From assembly GCF_910592395.1 (NCBI RefSeq), contig NC_088316.1, forward strand, positions 15,006,001 through 15,070,000: a DNA stretch of 64,000 nt, in the 5' to 3' direction. The stretch's first letter is position 1; each line of letters begins with the position of its first letter. The notes under the pieces are model-generated. The model was not told the DNA's origin, made no database searches, and saw nothing but the letters and a program-made list of their open reading frames with translations. Both the position numbers and the translations under genes were made by a program. Origin of the DNA: Lineus longissimus. Taxonomy: Eukaryota; Nemertea; Pilidiophora; Heteronemertea; Lineidae. Below are positions 39,101 to 48,154 of the stretch, one piece after another.

Positions 39101-42100
39101 GAACCTGGCTTCTTTTTGTAAGAGTGATTTTTACCATAATTTCACCCCTCTCACACAACCAGTAAAGTATGACCCCAGACCCAAGCGCCATAAACCCTCA
39201 AATCTCAGTCACATGCTCAATTCCCCAAAAGGAAGAAAAAGGAGAAGGACTCATAGGTAAACCAAAGAAAATGGAAAGAAAGAGTTTGAATTCGAATATA
39301 AATACTCACCCTTCGGGAATCTCCGAATCCTTTTTACTGTCAGCATCTTTCTGTATTTCACTCTTCCCATTTTGCGTCTCTGTCGATTTCACCTCCTTGA
39401 CTTTTTGCTGTTCTACTGTCCGAACATCACCCCTCGGCTGTCGTTCTTGTTGCGATTTAGCGGATTTTTCTAAACTGGCGTAATATCCTAGAAAACTAGA
39501 TTTTTCTGCATAGGGCGTTGAGACCTCCTGCTCCTCGACGTCAGACTCCTCAGAATTGTCGTCGTTTTGTTGCGGTTCGTTATCACAATCAACAAATTCT
39601 TCCGATTTAGCACTATCAACAGAACACAATGAGTCTGGCGAACAGATATTTTGTTGATCGTAATTCCGCTGTTCAGAATTCAAGTCTATACCCATCGACG
39701 TTAAGTCTAACTGTGCATAATTTTTTCGCCGTTTTGACGTCGGGTTTCGCGACGATGTTAGGATGTCCGGGTCGGCGTAGATTTGATCTTGGTAATACTG
39801 GTGTGTGGTTGGAGTGATAGGTGTCGTTAGTGGTGTGATGTTTGAATTGAGTTCATCGTCGTTCATGTGATAGTTGGGATTCGAGAAGGATGTGATCATC
39901 TCATTATCTGCAAAGAGAAAGAAGATGCAATCATAAGAAAGGTGAAATTGCAAAATATTCTCAAATATTGCCCAAAATCTTGACTGACACATATCTCAAA
40001 AAGAATCTAAAGAAGAATGGAAGTAAACCAAGTTACAGTCCTATCGATCTGGTAACTGACTTTTATACGATTTGCTAACTGAGTATCTTGGTTCTAAGGA
40101 GCTATACTGTTCTAAGGTGTATGCTCGTTTTTGATGGATTTTATTCCCTTCTCTCTTCAACCAAACTAGACAATGCCCTTGGGAAGATGTCTTCTGATCT
40201 TCTGATCATCAGATTGCTAAGAGGCACAGTACTGTATGGAAGCAGTATCTGGCCAATGCAACTCAATTTCGATGTACAATTCACTCAATTTAACTCAACA
40301 CTTTCTGATTTGCATAGTTCTACAACTACTGTGGCTTTTCACTGCCATTATTTTTTGCTTCTCTCTCATTGCACCTTGCCTTCAACATGTCTAACTAAGA
40401 CTACTTAAAGATTTCCTGATTTCAAATCAGTAGCAGTCATCGTTTAGTTTGTCTAGCTTTAGTAAGTCTAGTTTACTTGTCTAATTTAGTTAGAGATTCT
40501 TACTTGAGTAAGTTCAATATCTCAGATCATCATTTCAGCTCATTCATCAACCCATCATTACATTTAACCAAAACTTTAAGCGAGAAAGTTTATCAAGTTA
40601 GGAAAATACCTCAAGTCTGAGGAGTCAACTTTTAGAAAGTTAATGAACTAACTCAATGAAATATATGATGAAATACTGTGACTTTTGAATCTCAGATAAA
40701 CTAACTAAGTGATGGAATGACTTAAGTCAGAGGCATCAACTTAGAGATAGATAGTTGGATGAATTAAAATGAAATGATTATATGATGAATTACTCTGACT
40801 TGACTCTGAGTTAAACTCAGATGAACGAACTAAGTGATGAATGACTTAAGTCAGAAGAATCAACTTAGAGAAAGTTGACGAACTAACTAAAAGTCGAGAA
40901 TGATGAAGGAGAATGATGATGGGATGATAGGTTTGATGAGGATGATGAAGTGAAGAAAGAGAGGATGATGTATCTAACTAGCTACATAGGGACAGTACAG
41001 TCCGTGGTATAGACTGATGATGATAGTTATACTTGACACGTACAACGTCTGTAAGTTTGAACGACCATGGCGGCTGTCTGTGTGAGAAGCGGTACGGAGA
41101 CAGACAGGAGAGGAGGTCTAGAAATATGCTGGCGGTCTGCTCGGGAGTCAAATCATAACTGATCAAGTCTAACAATAATCTGGTCTCGTTAAGCGAAGTC
41201 ACATGACCAGGAAGCCGTTCCACATTAGGAACAACCGGAATGAGTTTAATTTTAGAAGCCAATCGGAGCAAGCCCATTTGTTTCTATATTTAACGCAACC
41301 GGGGGTATCCCCGCCCTTATATGGTCGATATGATGTCTCATCATAGAAATAATACACCTAAATAACATTATCGATGCGAATTGTGACGCTAGGTTTCTAT
41401 AAGAACTATAGCAAGTAGCATTGTGTGACGTAAGTGTATTGACAGACATATGCTACCCCTATGCATTAGCGCGCACATAGCAACAGAAAATCTATACTGC
41501 CAACGTCACATCGAGGTGATTCAATAGGTGACCTTTATGAAGATCCGGGATCAAAGCCAGCGCCAGGAACAAAAAAGAACCATCCTGAGCATCTCTCCGA
41601 GATCAAATGATGAAACACAATAGCGCTGCGAGCGCTGAAGCATTATGGGTATAGTCCGTTCAAGTTAACATCAGCTCTATTTGTGTCCTTGCTGTGTGCA
41701 TCATGTACACTGAACTGGTTCAAGTTCAGTTGGATTTAATCTGATGATATACTCTGCACCAAAAAAAAAAGCCAATATCTGCTTGATTTCACTAAGGTTG
41801 ACTGAATCATGTGCAGATTTCGAACATGCATCTGTGTATCAATATACGATAATTTTAAACCAAGTCGGGTGAGGAACTGAATTTGCAATTCTTTTTATAG
41901 TCTGTTGCAAAATCTGATACTATAGTCTGTGTCAGTTCCCAACTATAGCAATTTTTATCCTACACCCTGTACCACACGTTGGCCTCAAAAAAGGCTTTTG
42001 ATCACAGGTGCCATTTGTTGTGGACATTTGTGGTCAGATTCAAAGGAAACTTCCCCAGCACCGTGACTTTTATCAAAAGACCAAGGTCTTTCAGCTCATC

Positions 42101-45100
42101 GAATGACCTTTTACCCAATTCACCGACTTTGTATACATTTTTTTCACCTGAGCTTTTTACACAATCTTTACCACATCTCTGACACACATTGCCTGGACGT
42201 AATACCCTGAATACATGACTTCTTTAACACCCACAGTTTCCGATACACTCAGATTTTGCCCACAACAAAAAAGCCAATCAAAGACTTGATAACCTACTAC
42301 AAACGTCATCTTACAATATGACTACTCAAATGACAACATAGAATTTCCGGGTTATTTTTGTGTCTAATGTTAGACCATCGACATTTGAATGAGAAATCTA
42401 AGGTATCCTACAGCCTTGAATGAAAGGGGTAAACTTCCATGATATAAGGTATCACAAAGAACCTATTTTTAGCGCTAACCAAATTTTACACACTCATACT
42501 GCGAATATTTTTCGGTTGTGCCTTTGTAGCAATTGATACACACTTTTACATATCACTCAGAAAAATCTTTTCGAGTTATCATTATAATGATAGGATATCT
42601 TTAAAGATGTTCTGAGTGACAGAATCCGTCCACTGATTGCCCAATTATCCCCAAATAACCCGTTTCCATGGCAATCACAATGCTATCTAAGCAACAAGTG
42701 GCAGAAATGCTTCACCTGGCGATAAGACTTCGACAACCTGCTGTGACTAAACCGAGAATTCAACCACCGCTTGGCCGCAAACCAAATTGCATAGATCACC
42801 AACAAGTGTGAGTCAGTCACATTAAAGAGGCAAAATGCCATCAGCTAGAAACGGTTTTGTCATTGCAATTAATTCACATCCACCAGAATCGTTGGTTAAA
42901 ATTGTCAGTGTTCAATAACAGCCATCTGATCAATTTTTGATAAATATCAGTTGCCAAAAGTAGACCTGATCAATGATGATCTCGAAATAAACCTCAACAG
43001 GTTGTCCCCCAAAAAACTCCGAACTGAATAAATCAATAACTGACTCAGATAGAGAGAGCACAGTTGGTTTTGGCATCGGTTCTGAGCTAAATATAGCCAC
43101 CGATCGATTGGTTTACGCATGACATAGTCATGATTGTCAAAACTGAGATGGCATACTGTACAATAGGTTAATCAGATTTTAAAATAATGATTAAGTAAAT
43201 TTTAAACAAACCAAGATTGATACCAAAAAAGTATTCCCCTATTCAAGAGAAGAGCAATAGCGTAAAAACAAGAGAAAAAGCCTCATCCCCAAAACAGCAA
43301 CTTGTTTGAGCCCAAATACCACCTTCAAGTCACCTCAGACAGGAACAAAACCAAAGCACACTTCAGCCTCCCATGAAAGGGACCTTGGAAATATTGTAGT
43401 ATAAACACATGAAAGGTGCAGCCTAAAGCCTTGTAAACTGCACCTACACATCCGAGCAACAAACCTTGGGATTCCCAAACATCAGACGGAACATTACCTA
43501 CTGCTCCAGCCCAGACAGTCTGGCACCAAGACCTAAATAAACACAAATCGGGGAAATCCAGAGACATCGTAAACTAATCGAGAAATCGACACAAACTTAC
43601 TTTGCCTTGAAATATTCCTCATGTCAAATTCCTTCATTTCGATGATAGATCGAAGCTAATAGCACAGTTAAGACTAATCTTGTAATTTTCCACAAGTGGC
43701 CTAGCCCGTCGGTTGGTACACCTCTACCGCTAGCAATACATATTCCATAGCTAGCAGACGAGCCGGCTCTCGTAGCAGACCTGAATACCCAATTCATGGG
43801 CTCCGTGCCAGCTTTGGTGACTCATAGTGCTAGCAAGCTAGCTACAGGGTCGGGAAAAGAAACGGGAGATTTTAGCAGATTGTTGCTCGAAACCAAATCA
43901 CTAATTTAAACAAATCTTTTAACAAATTTTTTAGTTCATCATCATCAAGTCTAAGGGGTATAGTGACATAATGGTGCATATATTTGGTATCCCAATAGCT
44001 CTCTAAACAATTTATAGACCAATTTCTAGTCAACAGCAAGAACCTGGCCCGCCTCCAGCCACATTTTACGTAACTCCAAATCAATATATTGACTACTCTG
44101 TCCGAGTTTGGACAACACTGCTATGAGACAAGCTAATTCCTGGCCAAGATTTCGACCTAGTTATTGATAAATTAGCTTCCGCCTCAAATAAGACCTTATT
44201 TAAACCAGATCTAGCTGGTGAAATATCTCCATGAAGAGAATTTTGATCCAAAGGAAAGCAGAACAGGAGTTTACCTTCCTGACATAAGCAGCAACCTGAC
44301 CGAGTCCCAACCACCTTCACTGATAGACCAGACCTGCACCATTCAAAACTTCTGCCAAATCACCTCCCGGAATGGTCCATCAATAATCCATCAACACCCT
44401 CAACAAAGCCAACCCAATTTCTGCAGGATCCGACCTCAGATCTGACCTCAGACATTTATCCGAATTTCTGTTCCCTCTACCTTCTAATGGACCATTAGCA
44501 ACCCAAAGGAGGCCATGTAGCTCGGAACCAACATATATTGAGGAGACGTCAGATGGCCATCAATTTGAAATATGTCTGCCGGGCTATGAACTGTAATTAA
44601 GCCATTTTGGCCGGCTGGATTTTATGGGTGAAGGCGAGGGAAAGATACAAAGGGGAAGTCAGATGGACAGATAATATACCAGGGTCCAGTTGCTCAATTT
44701 GCGCTGGAGACAAACACAGGCATTAGCTAAACTATAAGTGTTATCTCCCTAAGGACTTGACATTACCAACATTGCTACTTGTGAATGCCGATGAAGCAGC
44801 TGGGCTCAGGAAACCAATTCAATGCCTTTTCTATCCTTGGGGCCTTTCACAGCTTAAACTCTTCGTTTCAGAAATATCTTTCTGACTTAGATGATCTTTA
44901 GCAACAACTTGGAAGAAGCTGGTATGATGGATATAACCTTGCTCCCAATTAGAGAAGAAATGAAGCAGTCATTACAGTTTACCATCATAAATATCTTTTC
45001 TATGATTGACAAGTTCTAAAATGTTCACAATTTAACAAGCTATCAATCCTTCTGAAAGTCAGTGGCAGGCTGCCCTCAATCCACAACATACATGGCCATG

Positions 45101-47865
45101 TTATAGAGCTAGCTAGAGCTCCTCTGAGTGATTGTTAAGGTAATCAAGCTATACACCACAACCACAGGTTAGCTCGTTAGCCGCTAGCTGAATTAGCGGA
45201 GGTTGAAATCTGAAGATGGTTTTTATCACGAGACTGAGTGTATGGGAATTGGCTCCAAGGAGAGCATTACCTACACCTTAGAAAGTGCTGAGAATTGGTA
45301 CTGACAGAAAGTGCAGAGTATATTGGTACTGATAGATAAGGCTGAGCATTGGTACTGATAGTGAGGTTGGCCATTTAGCCCAAAGAACAGAACAGACTGG
45401 ACTTGACCTGACTCTCATGAAAACCTTCCCTCCACCCATATCAGAGGTGTCAACTAGACTACTGCTGGCTTTCTCTCAAAACCACCACTTTATTTTCTCT
45501 TGCCCACGCATTTCTCAATCATCGCAAAATTGGGCTATTTTAGGACAGCATGTCAATAGAGTCGGAAATGACAACCATTCCCAATAACGCATCTGAGAAC
45601 AAGAGATTAACAGAGGCAAACCATTTAGAGATCTGTTAATGTTGTATGCGTGGTTACCAAGAACTAACCATCTACGTCAGAGCTTCCCCCAAACGTAGAA
45701 ACTGGGCGATTTGAGCAATTGACCAATTGTACGCATTGATTCGGTGTCAGAGGTCACTGGGGTAGAAATGAGTTTAGCTATGTTCGTCATATCTTCATGG
45801 AAGATCTTTACCATATATGGCAGACTATAAGATCGATACCCTCAAGACAAGCCAAGAAGTATTTTATCTAAAAGACATTAAAATATCAATTTATTCCCCA
45901 AAATTTGATTTCCCTTGCTAGATATGAGACTAAATTGATTGAAAGTATCTTAGTTTGGCAAAATGAATTGAGATTTAAGTCACTAATTCAACTTTTGTTG
46001 ATGGCCCATGATATCAGTATGTGTGGACCCTGTACATTTACAACACCCACCATGTCAATTCAAAATGGCCGACTGAGTGTCAAATGAGCCATGTATTTGA
46101 TATGTGTGAACCCCATGCAACAAGTGCAATCAAAATGGCCGACCTGCATATCAAAATGAGCCATGCATTTGGTATGTGTGGACCCCATGCATGAAGTGTC
46201 GTCAACATGGGCGTATGCTCGCTGGGAATGCAGTGCGTGCATTCAAATCAGCCATGTATTCGAAAATGTAACCCCCAAGATGGTCAACCCACTGAAAACC
46301 TCTAACATTTGCAAGTTTTCTAAAGTTTGGTGGGACTTGGTGGGAGAAAAATTACAAAGGAATGAATACAAAGGAAGATAAAGCAGAAGGTAGCAGAAGA
46401 TGAAGGAAGTTGTATTTGAAAGAAACAAATGACAGAAATATCTCCGAGTCACAAAGGAATGAAATGTCAAGAAACCCCACTACAGCATTTCATGTTCGAA
46501 ACTCAAAGATTTTTCCTGAGGTGACATTTGAATTCGTGCAAGGTGCGATGATTGAATACAAGTTTTGTGACTGTCAGAAAAGAGGCAGAGTCACTTCAAA
46601 GAAGTAAAGGCTTTTGAAAGAACAAAATATAGTTTTGCAATAGGCCGTGTGATATTTGCAAAGGGTGCAAATGGCAAAGTGAGGAAGTGGCCTTTGAAAA
46701 TGAAGATGTTAGCAAAGTCCAGCAAGTATTTTCGTGAAATGATTAGTATAAAGCAAAGTCATCAAAGAAAGTCATATTTTCAAATCACTATCCAAAAGTC
46801 TGATTATTTTTTCAACAAAATCCAAAGTCAGGTTGATGATAATCAAAGTTCCCAGGCCAAGAGGTCATTGTAATGTAATTCAAAGTCGCTTAAGTGAATT
46901 TTATTTCAAGTCAAAGTTCCAAAATTGATTTGAAGTTTGTTTCTTTTTCAAAGTAACAGTAGAGGAAGGCATCCATGCAACACCGAAGAGAAAGTTTTGT
47001 TCCCTGAAGTTGAAGATGTTTTCACCAAAGAAGTATTGGGTTGAAGCTGCAGGGGTCTACTCTACATGGACCAAGGGTCCTCTTAACCTCGCTAGCTAAA
47101 GTCAATGTCACCTTACCTGAACCAAGGCATGTGTACATTGTGTGGACTGATGTACATATGTGGCTTGGTTCAGGTTAGGTTGAAATTCTATACAGGTCTA
47201 CAGGCTGAGGTACAAATGTGAGAAATCGATCACTTAGTCCACGAAAGCTTTGAAAATGGAGACAGGTCCGATTGAATTTATAATCCTGCAGTGTAAAGAA
47301 AGGAAGGGAAGATGTGAAATATACTAGAAGTATTAAAAGGTATATCGAAAGGGAAATAGGTTTATGTAAGATAACTCAGAATGAGAGTGTGAGAGATCTT
47401 TTAGTATTAGTTCCATGGACTCATTTTCGATTCATTCCGGATTAGAAGGAATGGAAGATGAGGTCCAGATCAAGTATCATGAACTGATTACAAATGTATG
47501 GCCAATGTAAAGTGATCTGTATGAATCACCAGTGGAGATTTTGGAAATTTCCTTGGACAAATTCCTAGCTTCTATAGCTAGCTTTTCATAACTATCATTA
47601 GCTTTCAATTTTCTGTATGTTTCTTAGTTTGATTTTTCGTTCTTGATTTCATTTCTAGATTTTTGATTTTTTCTTTTCGAATTTGGAAGTAGGATAGATT
47701 AAGAAGTAGTGTTATCCTCGATAGGGGTGATGCGTGGTAAATCCAAACCGATTTTGCAAGTATCCCAAATAGAAGAGCGGATAAATCCCAAAATCAGGAC
47801 GATATCCAGCTAAGCTATCGTAGATATTGAATCATCGTGGACTTACCCTCCGTTGAGAACGTCAT
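18071..47865 (-). CDS. APBB: Fe65/APBB-like adaptor protein, 15-exon gene
   Basis: Spliced gene on the minus strand. Exons, in transcript order: 47865-47847, 39907-39310, 36231-36075, 31498-31450, 31099-30993, 30275-30133, 29974-29758, 29550-29423, 28364-28093, 21028-20942, 20038-19923, 19433-19360, 18802-18694, 18367-18299, 18112-18071. The lengths add to 2187 nt (728 residues plus stop) and all phases match. Domain order is an acidic N-terminus, WW (264-296), PTB1 (380-516), PTB2 (566-701) and a short tail; human APBB1 is 710 residues. Diagnostic strings include DELPAGW, YFWHVKSGTIQ, YAVRSLGW, SIRVWGVGR, DFAYVARD, CHVFRCD, ECRVRFLSF and LRYQKCLDA. In the known family, PTB2 binds the cytoplasmic tail of APP-type proteins, PTB1 binds LRP and nuclear partners such as Tip60, and WW binds proline-rich proteins such as Mena, linking membrane, cytoskeleton and nucleus. 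The core exons 4-14 are very secure. The first and last exons are inferred. I cannot say which vertebrate paralogue it is closest to; a pre-duplication orthologue is likely. Confidence 0.93.
18299..18367 (-). CDS. APBB: Exon 14: end of PTB2 helix and start of tail
   Basis: The acceptor is ctaaattTCAG and the donor GTAAGC (18298-18293); 69 nt, phase 0 in and out. It encodes residues 693-715: LRYQKCLDAHPSTPDKK then QQQQTK. LRYQKCLDA is identical to human APBB1. If the donor is not used, the frame reads on for 32 more residues to a TGA, giving an alternative tail. Confidence 0.94.
18694..18802 (-). CDS. APBB: Exon 13: PTB2, C-terminal strand and helix
   Basis: The acceptor is cggttCCAG and the donor GTAGGG (18693-18688, weaker than the others); 109 nt, phase 2 in and phase 0 out. 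It encodes residues 656-692: LCSYIMHTAQDAYIAHVFHC then EPSAGALCKTIEAACK. It matches [29 protein letters not shown] of human APBB1, the helix that packs on the APP peptide. Confidence 0.96.
19360..19433 (-). CDS. APBB: Exon 12: PTB2 core
   Basis: The acceptor is tatcttaCAG and the donor GTAAGT (19359-19354); 74 nt, phase 0 in and phase 2 out. It encodes residues 632-655: NQINECRVRFLSFMGIA then MHNV. ECRVRFLSF is identical to human APBB1 (GECRVRFLSFLAVGRD). It is too short to be seen as an isolated reading frame. Confidence 0.96.
19622..19790. repeat. Intronic minisatellite, GGGACTTCCTTGCCAAACCA (20 bp)
   Basis: About nine near-perfect 20-bp copies, some with GAGG in place of CAGG, in the intron between exons 11 and 12. 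Since 20 is not a multiple of three, several frames stay open and produce repetitive shadow peptides; none is a gene. Confidence 0.95.
19923..20038 (-). CDS. APBB: Exon 11: PTB2, central part
   Basis: The acceptor is ttctctcTAG and the donor GTAAGT (19922-19917); 116 nt, phase 1 in and phase 0 out. It encodes residues 593-631: VDIINNAMEKLYKTI, then EWQFCNVAVAPSTITITEHG. This matches GVDVINGALESV and VSVAPATLTI of human PTB2. The intron that follows contains a 20-bp minisatellite. Confidence 0.96.
20942..21028 (-). CDS. APBB: Exon 10: start of PTB2
   Basis: The acceptor is ctctgttaCAG (21031-21029) and the donor GTAAGT (20941-20936); 87 nt, phase 1 in and phase 1 out. It encodes residues 564-592: TSFPTPMEEPKKVIRCHYLG then TTKVAKPT. 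It matches the PTB2 entry of APBB1/2 (QxYYLGNVPVAKPVG). Tyr582 corresponds to the YLG tyrosine region of PTB2 reported as an Abl target in mammals. The frame stays open upstream of the acceptor to an ATG at 21218. Confidence 0.95.
20942..21218 (-). CDS. APBB: Possible alternative first exon: 5' extension of exon 10
   Basis: The reading frame of exon 10 continues without a stop 190 nt upstream of its acceptor, to an ATG at 21218-21216 with G at -3 and G at +4 (strong context). The 63 extra residues look protein-like (MDSTEIIDGHFRRN, then VGLEVSRMMVISLSEES) and the stretch is more GC-rich than the intron around it. Used as a first exon it would give a 228-residue protein consisting of PTB2 and the tail only. 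It may equally be a chance open stretch. Confidence 0.35.
23240..23420. repeat. Intronic minisatellite, GATCTTGCAGATGGCAAAAC (21 bp)
   Basis: About eight imperfect 21-bp copies. The unit length is a multiple of three, so it yields repetitive frames on both strands (for example LADGKTD on the plus strand). The frames have no start or splice context that would make them exons. Confidence 0.93.
24379..24392 (+). promoter_or_regulatory. X-box (RFX-type) motif
   Basis: GTTACCATGGCAAC fits the RFX X-box consensus GTnRCC-N(0-3)-RGYAAC at every position. It lies in the intron between the PTB1 and PTB2 exons. Imperfect relatives occur at about 33.94, 42.66, 57.46 and 59.88 kb. Function inferred only. 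Confidence 0.3.
28093..28364 (-). CDS. APBB: Exon 9: PTB1 C-terminal part and PTB1-PTB2 linker
   Basis: The acceptor is accttttCAG and the donor GTAAGT (28092-28087); 272 nt, phase 2 in and phase 1 out. It encodes residues 473-563. DFAYVARDRSTR and CHVFRCDTPARHIANTLRD close PTB1, including the C-terminal helix (HIANTLRDICKKLMMER). The following residues (about 517-563, Gly/His/Asn-rich) form the linker to PTB2. The next intron is about 7.1 kb, the second longest inside the gene. Confidence 0.96.
28955..28960 (-). CDS. APBB: Candidate 6-nt microexon in PTB1 (Glu-Arg insertion)
   Basis: In the intron between exons 8 and 9, the minus strand reads TTGCTGCTATGTTTAG, then GGAGAG, then GTAATT. The six bases are flanked by AG and GT and keep phase 2, changing GR-DFAYVARD to GR-ER-DFAYVARD. 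Vertebrate APBB1 carries a neuron-specific 6-nt microexon at this same place giving the same GRERDFAYVARD reading. TGC repeats just upstream of the 3' splice site are the known binding signature of the neural microexon factor SRRM4. A six-base match alone could be chance, but position, phase, residues and upstream motif agree. Confidence 0.72.
29423..29550 (-). CDS. APBB: Exon 8: PTB1, central part
   Basis: The acceptor is ttctCCAG and the donor GTACGT (29422-29417); 128 nt, phase 0 in and phase 2 out. It encodes residues 431-472: GKDLFMDLDNNSLTLSD, then LHRQPIQSIRVWGVGRDNG. This matches GKDLLLQLEDETLKL and QPIISIRVWGVGRDSG of human APBB1. It ends at the position where vertebrate APBB1 inserts a 6-nt neuronal microexon. 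Confidence 0.97.
29758..29974 (-). CDS. APBB: Exon 7: PTB1, N-terminal part
   Basis: The acceptor is gatttAG and the donor GTAAGT (29757-29752); 217 nt, phase 2 in and phase 0 out. It encodes residues 358-430. An acidic/basic lead-in (EEEKKK) is followed by YAVRSLGWVRI, EEDLTPERSSKAVNKCI and DVVGRWGD. These match the FAVRSLGWVE / APGRSSxAVNxCI / GGWGEG blocks of vertebrate Fe65 PTB1, and this is one of the most conserved stretches of the gene. Confidence 0.97.
30133..30275 (-). CDS. APBB: Exon 6: linker between WW and PTB1
   Basis: The acceptor is ttttCCAG and the donor GTAAGT (30132-30127); 143 nt, phase 0 in and phase 2 out. It encodes residues 311-357, a Ser/Thr/Pro-rich piece (TLTSPTSTIPDTPSS) followed by EFEGHAFKYASESL. 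The Ser/Thr-Pro sites could be kinase targets, but no particular site can be assigned from sequence alone. Confidence 0.9.
30993..31099 (-). CDS. APBB: Exon 5: second half of WW domain
   Basis: The acceptor is tctgtttgCAG and the donor GTAAGC (30992-30987); 107 nt, phase 1 in and phase 0 out. It encodes residues 275-310: GVYFWHVKSGTIQREPP then a Ser/Pro-rich linker. The aromatic block YFW (281-283), the SGT loop and the final PP fit the family. The second signature Trp is replaced by Arg at residue 292 (codon AGG). A WW domain altered this way may bind proline ligands weakly or differently; this consequence is inference. Confidence 0.95.
31450..31498 (-). CDS. APBB: Exon 4: first half of WW domain
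   Basis: The acceptor is aaaatttCAG and the donor GTCAGT (31449-31444); 49 nt, phase 0 in and phase 1 out. It encodes residues 259-274, including DELPAGWEKHE with the first WW tryptophan at residue 270. It is too short to stand out as an open frame but fits the Fe65 WW start (LPxGW) exactly and joins in frame to exon 5. Confidence 0.92.
32336..32349. repeat. Homopolymer run of 14 C
   Basis: Uninterrupted C tract in the intron upstream of exon 4 (a G tract in the transcript). Length is liable to sequencing error. Confidence 0.9.
33660..33813. promoter_or_regulatory. Locally GC-rich segment with two perfect CRE palindromes
   Basis: TGACGTCA occurs at 33660-33667 and 33806-33813, inside an unusually GC-rich stretch (about 33.66-33.90 kb) of the intron upstream of the WW exons. 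It may be an intronic CREB/ATF-responsive element or an internal promoter. No adjacent exon is evident. Confidence 0.3.
36075..36231 (-). CDS. APBB: Exon 3: Ser/Glu-rich linker before the WW domain
   Basis: The acceptor is cctatgttgCAG (36234-36232) and the donor GTAAGT (36074-36069); 157 nt, phase 2 in and phase 0 out. It encodes residues 206-258 (for example FTDKTCINSPDSNDSG and TEQSLTEGDA), a Ser/Asp/Glu-rich, probably disordered linker. Its acceptor lies only about 40 bp from a 29-bp minisatellite in the upstream intron. Confidence 0.82.
36274..36622. repeat. Intronic minisatellite next to exon 3 acceptor (29 bp)
   Basis: Twelve copies of a 29-bp unit containing GGCAATGAAACGTGTCGGGG and TAAAGCGTT. 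The array starts about 40 bp from the exon 3 acceptor, in the part of the intron where the branch point and pyrimidine tract should lie. Long frames on the minus strand across it are artefacts of repetition. Confidence 0.95.
36640..36960. repeat. Degenerate repeat, AGCTTAAGCTTGGACATGTT type
   Basis: Two good copies (about 36665 and 36711) and several decayed copies of a 45-55 bp unit, directly following the 29-bp array. AAGCAGTG and TAGCT words continue to about 36960. Confidence 0.7.
37000..39300. other. Rest of the intron between exons 2 and 3
   Basis: No exon supported. It contains a perfect TGACGTCA at 38690-38697 and otherwise AT-rich unique sequence. Confidence 0.45.
39310..39907 (-). 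CDS. APBB: Exon 2: acidic low-complexity N-terminal region
   Basis: The acceptor is ctctttgCAG (39910-39908) and the donor GTGAGT (39309-39304); the exon is 598 nt, phase 1 in and phase 2 out. It encodes residues 7-205: rich in Asn, Gln, Ser, Glu and Asp, with an Asp/Glu/Ser stretch near DDNSEESDVEEQE and a Lys/Glu/Gln-rich end. This matches the poorly conserved acidic N-terminus of the Fe65 family; I see no folded domain. Residues 16-19 read NPNY, an NPxY-type motif. The long uninterrupted frame and good splice sites support the call. Confidence 0.85.
40600..40915. repeat. Degenerate tandem repeat, about 105-130 bp unit
   Basis: Three imperfect copies are marked by GACTTAAGTCAGAnGnATCA and AACTTAGAGAAAGTT at about 40611, 40718 and 40846. 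It lies in the intron between exon 1 and exon 2, just downstream of the candidate alternative first exon. Confidence 0.7.
41044..41068 (-). CDS. APBB: Candidate alternative first coding exon
   Basis: ATG at 41068-41066 sits in an ideal start context (CCGCCATGG) and reads MVVQTYRR, ending at a GTACGT donor (41043-41038) with one base left over: phase 1, as needed for exon 2 (39907). A CCATATAAGG box lies about 250 bp upstream (41315-41324), mirroring the arrangement at exon 1. A caveat is a longer frame that starts at ATG 41277 and overlaps this one; if the transcript begins above it, the upstream ATG would compete, and that frame does not join exon 2 in phase. Confidence 0.35.
41315..41324 (-). 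promoter_or_regulatory. CArG/TATA-like box (CCATATAAGG)
   Basis: The sequence matches the serum-response CArG consensus CC(A/T)6GG and also contains TATAAG, so it could act as an SRF site or as a TATA box with a start about 30 bp downstream (near 41.29 kb). It is followed by a short GC-rich stretch (GGGCGGGG) and then the candidate alternative first exon. Role inferred from position only. Confidence 0.35.
41450..47840. other. Intron between exon 1 and the alternative first exon region
   Basis: Mostly unique AT-rich DNA. It contains a short GGTACTGA repeat at about 45.27-45.36 kb and the 69-bp repeat at 46.0 kb. No exon supported. Confidence 0.4.
46010..46290. repeat. Imperfect tandem repeat, about 69 bp unit
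   Basis: Three to four copies are marked by TCAAAATGGCCGAC, AATGAGCCATG and TGTGGACCCCATGCA. They give overlapping short frames on both strands that mirror each other; not genes. Confidence 0.75.
47847..47865 (-). CDS. APBB: Exon 1 coding part (putative first coding exon)
   Basis: ATG at 47865-47863 begins MTFSTE. The exon ends before a consensus donor, GTAAGT (47846-47841), leaving one base (phase 1), exactly the phase exon 2 needs; the junction codon becomes Asp. An in-frame TAA lies a few codons upstream, so translation cannot start earlier in this frame. The 5' untranslated part probably reaches about 48.13 kb, below a TATA/CArG-like box at 48155-48164. This is inference from signals only; there is no homology in six residues. 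Confidence 0.5.
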
Positions 47866-48154
47866 AGTAGCACCGTAGGATTAGGAAAGACTTGGGTAGA
47901 TTTTCGGGCAGGACTGCCGGTCCACAGCAGCCTGCTCTTGGAAGGATGAAGGCACGAATGATAGCTGATTTAGACCGATCAGATTCAGGGAGGAAAGCCG
48001 AAAATAGAACGAACTGAAAATATCTGTGGGGCTCGCTAAATGCTGCAAATTCATTGGTAGTTATTTTAAGATGACATTTATTCTGCATTTTGTATATCGG
48101 AGAAGTATTGATAATCCAAATATAGGATACAAAAGGTTGACGCATCCGCCAAGG

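Noticed and set aside
47843-48145. 100-codon minus-strand frame starting at 48145
   Set aside because: It overlaps the proposed 5' untranslated region and ends at the exon 1 donor in phase 2, which does not fit exon 2; the proposed transcription start (about 48.13 kb) would exclude its ATG.
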